Shown here in pieces: positions 1 to 7,396 of a DNA stretch of 64,000 nt (within the stretch, counting starts at the first letter, position 1; the number at the start of each line of letters is the position of its first letter). The stretch is from NCBI RefSeq assembly GCF_000429325.1, contig NZ_AUBQ01000014.1, forward strand, positions 184,817 through 248,816, written 5' to 3'. The DNA comes from Fundidesulfovibrio putealis DSM 16056. GTDB taxonomy: Bacteria > Desulfobacterota > Desulfovibrionia > Desulfovibrionales > Desulfovibrionaceae. The position numbers and the translations under genes were made by a program. The notes beneath the pieces are model-generated. The model did not search any database. It saw nothing but the letters and a program-made list of their open reading frames with translations, and was not told the DNA's origin.

Positions 1-939
1 GGAGCACGGGGCGCGGTCGATGTAGGACAGGTCGCCCGTGGCCAGACGGATCAGGGGATAGGTTTTGTTGAAGGCCGTGACCACGATCTCGCCCACTTCG
101 CCGTCCTTCAAGGGGATGCCGGTGTCGGGATGGCAGATCTCCACGAAGGCGCGGTTGGCGATGTGCAGGCCGTTCTTCTGGAAGCATTCGTAGCCGATGC
201 AGCCCACGTCGGCGGTGCCGTAGCCCTGGCGCATTATGAGGTCGAACTTCTTCTCCAGGTTGGCGCGAAGCTTCTCGGAGAATTTCTCGCCCGTGACGAA
301 GGCCACTTCCAGGAACAGGTCCTTGCGCAGGTTGAGTCCGGACTCCTCGCCCTTCTGCGCCAGATGCATCAGGTAGCTGGGGGTGCCCACATACCCGGTG
401 ACCCGGAGCTTCTGCATCACCTCAAGCTGGGTGGCGGTGTTGCCGGGCCCGGCGGGCATCACGGCGCAGCCCATGTTGCGCAGCGGTTCCTCGAACATCA
501 GGCCCGTGGGGGACAGGTGGTAGTTGAAGGTGCACTGCACCACGTCTCCGGCGCGGAAACCCGTGGCGTAGAAGCCTTCGGTCCAACCCCAGTAATCGTC
601 CTCGCGGTCTTCGGGATCGAAAATAGGTCCGGGGGAGAGGAACACCCTGCGCAGGTCGCCCAGGTCCTTGGTCAGGAGGCCGCCAAGGCGCGGTCCCATG
701 GACTGCAGGAAGATGAGCTCCTTCTTCTTAAGGATAGGGATATGCTTGAGGTCGGAAAGCTGCTTGAACTTGCCCACCTGGAACTGGGCGCGGTCGAAGC
801 GCTTCTTCACGTCCTCCGAATAGCGGTAGGCATAGGTCAGCAGGTCCTTGAGCTGAATCTGATAGTATTGACGGCGTTCGGATTCATCGAGCACCTCCCG
901 GCGGGAATAAATGCCTTCGGTGCGGTCCTTGCGGGTCAT
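1..939 (-). CDS. phenylacetate-CoA ligase family protein (3' part missing)
   Basis: The reverse strand is open from an ATG at 939 to the window edge, giving the first 313 residues. An AAGGAG sits six bases before the ATG. The protein reads like the PaaK branch of the adenylate-forming enzymes: an N-terminal region with YSRREVLDE, a middle part with FNYHLSPTG, then GTPSYL, a RQGYGTADVG stretch that matches the acyl-adenylate active-site region, and an end containing LIRLATGDLS. The family activates aryl or acyl carboxylates to CoA thioesters through an AMP intermediate. The C-terminal lid domain lies outside the window, so the substrate (phenylacetate or another aryl acid) cannot be judged. 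In anaerobes such genes often sit beside indolepyruvate oxidoreductase, but that side is not visible here. Confidence 0.85.
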   Translation of the reverse strand, partial: MTRKDRTEGIYSRREVLDESERRQYYQIQLKDLLTYAYRYSEDVKKRFDRAQFQVGKFKQLSDLKHIPILKKKELIFLQSMGPRLGGLLTKDLGDLRRVFLSPGPIFDPEDREDDYWGWTEGFYATGFRAGDVVQCTFNYHLSPTGLMFEEPLRNMGCAVMPAGPGNTATQLEVMQKLRVTGYVGTPSYLMHLAQKGEESGLNLRKDLFLEVAFVTGEKFSEKLRANLEKKFDLIMRQGYGTADVGCIGYECFQKNGLHIANRAFVEICHPDTGIPLKDGEVGEIVVTAFNKTYPLIRLATGDLSYIDRAPCS

Positions 940-1451
940 GTATGGGCTCCTTGTGACGGGCGGAACAGCCTCAGTCTAGCATGAAAAGCAGGTTTTTCTA
1001 ACCCCCCCGAACAAAAAAAGCAAGCCCACGGCATAACCCGGCGGTTTTGCAGCTGTTTGAGGCAATGCCGCTCCATTCCACTTCCTCATTTCAGACATCG
1101 TCCGCTCCTGGCCCCCATGCTGTGCCTCTTAAGGATGGTACGCTGCAATATCACTGCATTACGGGTACTTTTGAACACAACGACACCGCTCACCCGGACA
1201 TCAGGGGCTAAACGAGGCCATTCTCCCTTGCGCCGCCGTAACCTGACAGACGTGCGCCCCGCCATACATAAGGCACACTTACTACGTACACAAAAACTAT
1301 ATCGACAAACAGTTCAATCGGATACCGAATGATGGTTTGACCAGGTGGGAAAAATCCACTAATCACGGCCCCGGGGCTGATTTAGTGGTGGGTTTCTTTT
1401 GATCTGGTACGGTTTGCATGTCGCACTGAAAAAGGAATCATCTGTTCTCCC
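940..1451. other. gene-free stretch with a leader hairpin
   Basis: No convincing gene lies in these 512 bases; the short reading frame at 1057-1332 has no ribosome binding site and no protein-like composition. Just before the next gene, bases 1356-1388 can fold into a hairpin (CCACTAA/TTAGTGG outer stem with a GC-rich centre), followed by a GGGTTTCTTTT run. This could be an attenuator or a terminator inside the leader of the EB_dh gene. The rest holds nothing I recognise. Confidence 0.4.
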
Positions 1452-2351
1452 ATGAATTCTATATTATTTCGAAGCCCTAACATCTCGACTTTCCTTTTCA
1501 TTCTTCTCATCCTGACGGTTGCCCCGTGCGTCATGGCCCAGGCGGAGCCTCGGGCGCTGACGGCGGCCAGGACCGATGCTCCTCCCGGCGTCGACCAGCC
1601 GGACAGTCCGCAGTGGTCCGCGGCGGCCCCGATAACGGTGCGGGACGTGGTGGCGAATATCGACATCACGCTGAAGGCCCTGCACGACGGCGAGCACGTC
1701 TACATCCAGGCGTCCTTCCCCGATCCCACCGAGAACCGGATGCACCGGCTGCTGCGCTGGGACCCGGCCAAGCGCGCATACCGCGACGGCCCGGAACGCG
1801 AGGACGTCCTGGTGCTCAAGTGGAACATGTCGCCACACCCTTCGAGGCTGACCCTCCACGAGGATGTCCCCTATGTGGCCGACATCTGGTTCTGGAAGGC
1901 CCACAGGTCCGACCACACTGGAAACGCCGACGACAAAATCGATATTTACAGCGTTAACCCGGACCCCTACGCCAAGGCACTGCTCTCGGAGAGCGGCAAG
2001 GTGTTCTACCTGACCCGCAAGGGCGACGAGGGCCAGGATCCGGCCGAATCCCTTCTGTATCCCGAATACGCGGGCGACCGGGTGGCGAAGTTCAAGCTCT
2101 CCCCGCCCAGCGGATCACGAGCGGACATCCGCGCCAAAGGTTTCTGGAAGGACGGTCGCTGGACCGTGACCTACGCCAGGAAGCTGGTCACCGGCCACAC
2201 GGACGACGTGCCCCTGACGCTGGACGGCTCCCATGCCTTCGGGGTTTCCCGCTACGAGATCGCCGGGCGCGCTCCCGAGCAGGACGCGGAAGAGCCCCTC
2301 TACGGGTGCGGCGAAGTCGGGGAAATAATTGCGCTGCGGTTTACGAGGTAA
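1452..2351 (+). CDS. exported ethylbenzene-dehydrogenase-related (EB_dh) heme-binding protein
   Basis: A 299-residue protein with a signal peptide (hydrophobic stretch about residues 12-28, then VMAQAEP). The mature part resembles the EB_dh domain, the heme b-binding gamma-subunit fold of ethylbenzene dehydrogenase and related molybdoenzymes: DSPQWSAAAPITV near the start, HDGEHVYIQASFPDPT, MHRLLRWD, a region with VADIWFWKAHRSD, and a closing ARKLVTGHTDDVPLTLDGSHAFGV split by short loops. There is no CXXCH motif, so any heme would be held non-covalently. The gene ends two bases before the GTG of the GGDEF/EAL gene, so the two are almost surely cotranscribed and translationally coupled. No catalytic molybdenum subunit is nearby, which argues against an enzyme role and for a periplasmic sensor or carrier. 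Family is seen; the role is inference. Confidence 0.72.
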   Translation: MNSILFRSPNISTFLFILLILTVAPCVMAQAEPRALTAARTDAPPGVDQPDSPQWSAAAPITVRDVVANIDITLKALHDGEHVYIQASFPDPTENRMHRLLRWDPAKRAYRDGPEREDVLVLKWNMSPHPSRLTLHEDVPYVADIWFWKAHRSDHTGNADDKIDIYSVNPDPYAKALLSESGKVFYLTRKGDEGQDPAESLLYPEYAGDRVAKFKLSPPSGSRADIRAKGFWKDGRWTVTYARKLVTGHTDDVPLTLDGSHAFGVSRYEIAGRAPEQDAEEPLYGCGEVGEIIALRFTR

Positions 2352-2353
2352 GC

Positions 2354-5281
2354 GTGGGCATTACATCTCTGGAACGTCTGGCGGCGCTGCTTGTCGCCGC
2401 CTGTTCGCTCTCGATCTGCTGGCTGTCCCTGGATCACTCCAGCCGCTCCCAGGATGTTGTGCGACATCTTGTGGAAGGCCACGCCCAGGCCGCGATGCTG
2501 CTCAGCGAAACGGACCAGTCGCTCTCCCAGAGCAGGCAGATTTACGATTATCTGCTTTCGGACCGGGGCGTGTCCGTCGAGGATGCGGTATCCATTCTTG
2601 ATTCGTTCACCTCGCGCCTGAGGCAACTGGACGCCGTGGAGCGGGAGCACTTCGACGGCATGCTCCTGGACCTTGCCCACCTCAGGGCCGGGCTTATGCT
2701 CATCGAGGAAATGCGCGCCTTCGACGAATTCTCCTCCACCATGACATCCACCATGGAGGAAGTGAACCAGCGGCTGGCATCGGTGGAGGCCGCTTTCGGC
2801 GAGTTGACGGGAAAGGCGGTCCTGCCCGGAGAGACCCTCTACTTCCTCGGCAATTCGATAAAATCGCTCAAGACCATGGCCACCCGGTATCTTCGCGCGA
2901 AACCCGACCGTTTGCCGGTGTTCAATGAGCTCATGGGCAAGATAACCAACAACCTGGACCGTCTGCTTGCCATGGAGGAACTCGCCGGGGAACACGAGGC
3001 CCTGCATGCGCTCCAGGCTGAGGTGGTGGCCTTACGGACCAACATCCCCCGCCTGCGCGCCAACCTCCGTTACGACCCGAACTTCATGGCCAACACCAAC
3101 AAGGCCGAGCGTGACGGAATAAAAAACCTGTGGGACGCCTCCATGCGCTCCGTGCAGGCCATCAAGGAACGCCACACACGCGACATGCGCCAGCACAGCA
3201 ACGCGTTCCAGCAGGAAACCGAGGCCGACAAGCGCGCCTTCCTGATCCTCACGGGCTGCATCCTGGCCCTGGCGGCAGCCGGGCTGTACACCATCAGAAA
3301 ATGCGCCGTGGGACGCATCGCCGCCCTCAAGAAGGGGGCCGCCCTCATCTCCAACGGCCAGCTGGACCACCGCATCCCCCCCGGCCCCAGCGACGTGATC
3401 GGGGAGCTGGCCGTGGAATTCAACTCCATGGCCGAGAGCCTGCAAAACGAGAAGCGCATCTCCGCCAAGGCCATGGAAGAGCTCGAACGGTCCCACGACC
3501 TTCTGGATGAGCGTTTCCGGGAGCGCAACCAGGAGCTGAGCGAGGCCATCGACAGCCTTCACCTCAAGGACGCCGCCCTGGCCCACTCCCGCGAAGGGGT
3601 GGTGGTCTGCGACGAGGCGCTGCGCGTCATCGACGCCAACCCCGCGATTTCCCGCCTGACCGGCTACCCCATGGCCAGCCTGCTGGGGCTCACTCCCGGT
3701 TCCTTCTGCTCCAACGCCCCCTCGGGGGATTTCCAGGAGACGCTGCTTCAGTCGCTCGAAGCCCAGGGACGCTACGAAGGGGAAGTGGAGATCATATCCC
3801 GGGACGGAAAGCGCGTGCCGCTGCGCGTGCTGTTCGCCCGCATCCCCGGAAACGGGGAGCGCCTGCCGCGCCACGTGGGCATCTGCCTGGACATAACGGA
3901 GCAGCGTGACACCGCGCACAAGCTCAAGCGCCAGGCCCTGTCCGACGCGCTCACGGGGCTGCCCAACCGGGAGGCCCTGATCTCGTCGCTTGGCGCGCGC
4001 ATGCGCAAGGCCAGGGCGGACTCCAGCAGGTTCGCCGTGCTCCACCTGGACCTGGACGACTTCAAGAACATCAATGACAGCCTCGGCCACGCCACCGGCG
4101 ACGCGCTTCTCAAGATCGTCGCCCTGCGCCTGTCCTCGGTCATGCGCAAGGACGGCATGGTGGCCCGCCTCGGCGCGGACGAATTCGCCCTGGTGTCCGG
4201 CCCGCTGGAATCGGACTCGCAGGCCCTGGCCATGGCCAGACGGGCTGCGGGCTGTTTCCGGGGTCCGCTCGAGCTTTCCGGCGAGACCTACAGGCTGAGC
4301 GCGAGCCTCGGCATGGCCTCCTTCCCCAGGGACGGCTCGGACGCGGCTGAGCTGGTCAAGAACGCGGGGCTTGCCCTGCACCGCGCCAAGATGCACGGCA
4401 AGGGGCGGCTGGAGGTATTCACCCAGGAGCTCGACGAGCAGGTGCGCTCGCGGGTCGCGCTGGAGCGCGACCTTTATAAGGCCGTGGAGGACAGGCAGTT
4501 CGAGGTCCACTACCAGCCCATCATCGACATCGCCTCCTCGCGCATCGCCGGGGCCGAGGCCCTGCTGCGCTGGACCCGCAACGGTACGCCCGTATCCCCC
4601 GGTGAGTTCATTCCGCTCTGCGAGGAGATGCACATCATGCGCGGCGTGACGGAGGCCCTCCTGGAGAAGGTGACCCGCGACATAAAGCTCTGGGAAGCCC
4701 AGGGCATCACCCCTCACGTCAGCGTGAACATCTCCGCCCTGCACCTCTCGGAGCCGGACTTCCTGGAGCGCCTGGCCGACACCCTGGAAAGCCATGGGAT
4801 CGCCAGCGGACGCATCGGGCTGGAGATCACCGAGACGGCCATCATGCAGAACCCGCAGGCCGCAGCGGAGACCCTGCGCCAGCTGCGCGAGCGGGGACAC
4901 GCCCTCTCCGTCGACGACTTCGGCACGGGATACTCCTCCCTGCGCTATCTCCAGAAGTTCCCCTTCACCTCGCTCAAGATCGACCGGCAGTTCATCGCGG
5001 ACCTGGACGGCAAGGAATCTCGCGCCATCGTGAAGGCCACCATCGCCATGGCCAGGACGCTGGGGCTTACCGTGATCGCCGAGGGCGTGGAGACCGTCGG
5101 ACAGCTGGAGCTCATCACGGGCAAAGGCTGCGACTTCTACCAGGGCTTCCTGTGCAGCCCCGCCCTGCCCGCAACCGGATTCGCCGACCTCTTCCGGCAA
5201 AAGGCCGAAGGCTTCCTGGACCGCCCTGTCCAGCCCGGCGAGAAGTCCGCCGCCCCCTCGGACGACGACACGTTGCAGTAA
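2354..5281 (+). CDS. membrane HAMP-PAS-GGDEF-EAL protein, probable c-di-GMP phosphodiesterase
   Basis: 975 residues if it starts at the GTG at 2354, which has GAGG five bases upstream; a longer GTG start at 2306 would overlap the preceding gene. Order: membrane helix near residues 6-24, a helical periplasmic region to about 295, second helix about 296-316, HAMP about 317-365, PAS about 410-515, GGDEF about 530-690, EAL about 705-955. The GGDEF signature reads GADEF (607-611), which departs from GG(D/E)EF and suggests weak or no cyclase activity. The EAL domain keeps EALLRW (735), EITETAIM, DDFGTGYSSL, KIDRQF and EGVET, the set expected of an active c-di-GMP phosphodiesterase. The periplasmic domain faces the same compartment as the upstream EB_dh protein, so they may act as a sensor pair (inference). 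Confidence 0.88.
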   Translation: MGITSLERLAALLVAACSLSICWLSLDHSSRSQDVVRHLVEGHAQAAMLLSETDQSLSQSRQIYDYLLSDRGVSVEDAVSILDSFTSRLRQLDAVEREHFDGMLLDLAHLRAGLMLIEEMRAFDEFSSTMTSTMEEVNQRLASVEAAFGELTGKAVLPGETLYFLGNSIKSLKTMATRYLRAKPDRLPVFNELMGKITNNLDRLLAMEELAGEHEALHALQAEVVALRTNIPRLRANLRYDPNFMANTNKAERDGIKNLWDASMRSVQAIKERHTRDMRQHSNAFQQETEADKRAFLILTGCILALAAAGLYTIRKCAVGRIAALKKGAALISNGQLDHRIPPGPSDVIGELAVEFNSMAESLQNEKRISAKAMEELERSHDLLDERFRERNQELSEAIDSLHLKDAALAHSREGVVVCDEALRVIDANPAISRLTGYPMASLLGLTPGSFCSNAPSGDFQETLLQSLEAQGRYEGEVEIISRDGKRVPLRVLFARIPGNGERLPRHVGICLDITEQRDTAHKLKRQALSDALTGLPNREALISSLGARMRKARADSSRFAVLHLDLDDFKNINDSLGHATGDALLKIVALRLSSVMRKDGMVARLGADEFALVSGPLESDSQALAMARRAAGCFRGPLELSGETYRLSASLGMASFPRDGSDAAELVKNAGLALHRAKMHGKGRLEVFTQELDEQVRSRVALERDLYKAVEDRQFEVHYQPIIDIASSRIAGAEALLRWTRNGTPVSPGEFIPLCEEMHIMRGVTEALLEKVTRDIKLWEAQGITPHVSVNISALHLSEPDFLERLADTLESHGIASGRIGLEITETAIMQNPQAAAETLRQLRERGHALSVDDFGTGYSSLRYLQKFPFTSLKIDRQFIADLDGKESRAIVKATIAMARTLGLTVIAEGVETVGQLELITGKGCDFYQGFLCSPALPATGFADLFRQKAEGFLDRPVQPGEKSAAPSDDDTLQ

Positions 5282-5310
5282 CGCCGCCCGGCGCACCCAC
5301 CTGTCTTCAC

Positions 5311-5345
5311 CAAGGCCCCCGCACTTCCGGGGGCCTTGTTTTTTC
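5311..5345 (+). terminator. rho-independent terminator of the GGDEF/EAL gene
   Basis: AAGGCCCCCG and CGGGGGCCTT arms around a short loop, followed by GTTTTTT, 30 bases after the stop codon. Confidence 0.9.
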
Positions 5346-5481
5346 AGGGGTGACTCGCCCTGGAGCGTTCACCTGGCCCTGAAGCCGCAGCAGCCGGAAT
5401 CGGAGCACATGATGCGTCTTTGAAAAGCATGCATACGCCATTCGGGACATGCAGCGGCAATGACGCTACCCGAAGACACGT

Positions 5482-5516
5482 GAAAAGGCCGGGAACGCCA
5501 CGCGGCGCTCCCGGCC
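5482..5516 (-). terminator. terminator downstream of the cupin gene
   Basis: Read on the minus strand: a GGCCGGGAGCGCC / GGCGTTCCCGGCC stem followed by TTTTC. It lies about 35 bases past the cupin stop. Confidence 0.75.
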
Positions 5517-5550
5517 CTGCTCGTTATTTGCCTGTATGGCCCTGAACGGA

Positions 5551-5868
5551 TCAGATGGGCGGGGCGATGGTCACCAGCACGCGCATGTCGGTGATGGCGC
5601 GCACGCCATGGGGCTCTGAGATGTCCGAGACCAGCACGTCGCCGGTCTTGGCCGGGATGGCGTCGTCCTCGGAAAGAAATTCCCCCTCGCCGGAGAGCAC
5701 CAGGATGGAGAGCTCTCCCTCGATCTCATGCGAGTGGATGGGCATGGTCTGCCCGGCCTTGAAATTGAAATTGATGATCTTGAAGTTTTCCGAGTCGTGG
5801 ACCAGGAAACTGTGGAACGTGAGATCGGTGAACTTGGCCTCGTCGAATATGGCCACTTTCTTCATCAT
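5551..5868 (-). CDS. small single-domain cupin protein
   Basis: 105 residues, just one conserved beta-barrel domain. The first cupin motif is visible as HSHEIEGELSILVLSGEGEF (residues about 44-63) with metal-type histidines and glutamates, and the second as DVLVSDISEPHGVRA. AAGGAGG before the double ATG supports this start. Such stand-alone cupins usually bind a metal ion and small ligands or act as regulators; nothing shows the substrate. The gene stands alone with its own terminator, upstream of the MinD-like gene on the same strand but separated from it by about 100 bases, and it is not clearly in that operon. Confidence 0.8.
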   Translation of the reverse strand: MMKKVAIFDEAKFTDLTFHSFLVHDSENFKIINFNFKAGQTMPIHSHEIEGELSILVLSGEGEFLSEDDAIPAKTGDVLVSDISEPHGVRAITDMRVLVTIAPPI

Positions 5869-5970
5869 GGCTCCCCTCCTTTGCGGGTCGGACGGCCCTT
5901 AAGCCGCCTGGGTCAGTCCTGCATGGATACATCAGCCAGGGGGGCGCGTCGAGAAAAGAAACGCGGAAAG

Positions 5971-7371
5971 CTACTGCCCGGCGGGGACGCTCCTGCGTGC
6001 GCAGCGCCTGACGGCGTGGGCCAGGGCCTCCAGCCTGAAGGGCATGTCCATGACCTCGGCGGGCGAACGGCCTAGACGGGGGATCTCCTTGCTGGCCACG
6101 CTTCGCACCAGGACGTAGTTCACGCCCCCCAGTTCCGCCAGTCGGCGGGCCAGGGCTTTGGGTTCCCCGTGCCAGAACACCACGGCGGCATCGGCCTTGG
6201 CGTCTGCCTTGCCCTTACCGTTACCGTTGCCGTTGCCGTTGCCGTTGCCCGTCCCGGCCTGGCTGACAGAAAGACCGGACGAACCGAGGCTTTCGGTGAG
6301 GATGTCGCCAATGGCCTGATCGGAACTTATGACCGCGACCCGCACGGGCGGTTCCTTGGGGGGGGCTTCTCCGGGGGGTGCTACCTCGCGCCGTGCGGCC
6401 TGAAGCAACGCCTTGAGCCGCGCCAGGACGAACTTCTGCTCCGTGCCTGGCTCGGGGGGCGTGCCGCCCTGCTCGGGCGAATCGAGCAGCCGCACCAGGG
6501 CCAAGGCCTTGTCCAGGGTTTTACCTACCTCCGGGTTCGACCTGTCCTGCCCGCGCATGGGGGAGGACTCGCGCATGCGCACCAGCGCCCCCTCCATGAA
6601 GGCGGCGGGAGAGGAGGCCACCGTTCCGGCGGACAGCCTGGCTTCGTCCAGGGAGCGGGCCAGGGCCAGCATGGCGCGCCCCGCATTGGAGGCCGGGTAG
6701 AGCTCCACCAGCGGACGTTGCCTCCCGGCGGCGGCTCCCACGTGCGGGTCGTTCGGGATGTGCCCCAGCAGGTTGGCGTCGAGCTTCAGGTACTTGCCCA
6801 TGGCCCCGCGCAGGCGGCCAAAGATGTTCTTGGCGGACTCGGCGGAGGCGGCCCGGTTCACGACGACGTTGGGGCTTCGGCGCAGGCCGTTCTCAAAGAG
6901 CACCTTGACCAGGGCGTAGGCGTCCGTGAGCGAGGCCGGATCGGGGTTTACCACCACCAGAAGTTCCGGGCAGGCCAGGCACAGCGAAATCACCTGGCTG
7001 GAGATGCCTGGGGAGCCGTCCACGATCAGATAGTCGTAGCCATCGAGCTTGGCGAACTCCGTGGCCAGGGTGGCGCGGGCTTCGCGGGAGAGGTCCGCCA
7101 GCCGGGAGACGCCGGACCCGCCGGGGATCACGTCCAGGCCCGGCCCGGCCCGCAGGATGGCCGCCTCCATGGGGACGCCCTCGAAGAGCACGTCCTCGAG
7201 CGTGAGCTTGGGGGATATGCCCAGCAGCACGTCCACGTTGGACAGGCCCAGGTCCGCGTCCAGCAGGCACACGGTCCGACCCATGCGGCCAAGCGCCAAT
7301 GACAGGTTGACTGAAATGCTCGTCTTGCCCGTACCGCCCTTTCCGCTGGCTACGGACAGGATTCGGCTCAC
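5971..7371 (-). CDS. MinD/ParA-superfamily ATPase, FlhG-like, with a receiver-like tail
   Basis: 466 residues. The N-terminal 260 residues are a deviant Walker A ATPase: GKGGTGKTS at 10-18, LLDADLGLSNVDVLLG (switch I region), DYLIVDGSPG (Walker B) and NPDPASLTDAYAL. This pattern is typical of FlhG/YlxH proteins that set flagellar number or place polar machinery. A linker of about 110 residues follows, then a C-terminal region (about 340-466) that begins VRVAVISSDQAIGDILTESL and ends with RLEALAHAVRRC, which looks like a receiver domain without a clear phospho-acceptor. Inside it is a Gly-Asn run at about 375-388. The gene lies 25 bases after the HDOD kinase gene on the same strand, so the two probably form an operon. 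No flagellar genes are visible nearby. Confidence 0.8.
   Translation of the reverse strand: MSRILSVASGKGGTGKTSISVNLSLALGRMGRTVCLLDADLGLSNVDVLLGISPKLTLEDVLFEGVPMEAAILRAGPGLDVIPGGSGVSRLADLSREARATLATEFAKLDGYDYLIVDGSPGISSQVISLCLACPELLVVVNPDPASLTDAYALVKVLFENGLRRSPNVVVNRAASAESAKNIFGRLRGAMGKYLKLDANLLGHIPNDPHVGAAAGRQRPLVELYPASNAGRAMLALARSLDEARLSAGTVASSPAAFMEGALVRMRESSPMRGQDRSNPEVGKTLDKALALVRLLDSPEQGGTPPEPGTEQKFVLARLKALLQAARREVAPPGEAPPKEPPVRVAVISSDQAIGDILTESLGSSGLSVSQAGTGNGNGNGNGNGKGKADAKADAAVVFWHGEPKALARRLAELGGVNYVLVRSVASKEIPRLGRSPAEVMDMPFRLEALAHAVRRCARRSVPAGQ
6211..6250 (-). repeat. hexanucleotide microsatellite inside the MinD-like gene
   Basis: Tandem six-base units (GGCAAC and GGTAAC on the coding strand, six or seven copies) encode the alternating Gly-Asn run. 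Copy-number change keeps the frame and would only lengthen or shorten the linker. Confidence 0.85.
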
Positions 7372-7396
7372 GGCGTCGGTCCTTGCGCGAAGGGGA

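Noticed and set aside
130..984. Plus-strand open frame of 284 residues
   Set aside because: It is the antisense of the phenylacetate-CoA ligase gene, which has motifs and a ribosome binding site.
1057..1332. Small open frame in the first intergenic stretch
   Set aside because: No ribosome binding site, no domain, unlikely composition.
1405..1419. Possible sigma-54 promoter (TGGTAC...TTGCA)
   Set aside because: The spacing between GG and GC is eight bases, not ten.
3032..5296. Long minus-strand frame opposite the GGDEF/EAL gene
   Set aside because: Antisense shadow in GC-rich DNA; no domain.
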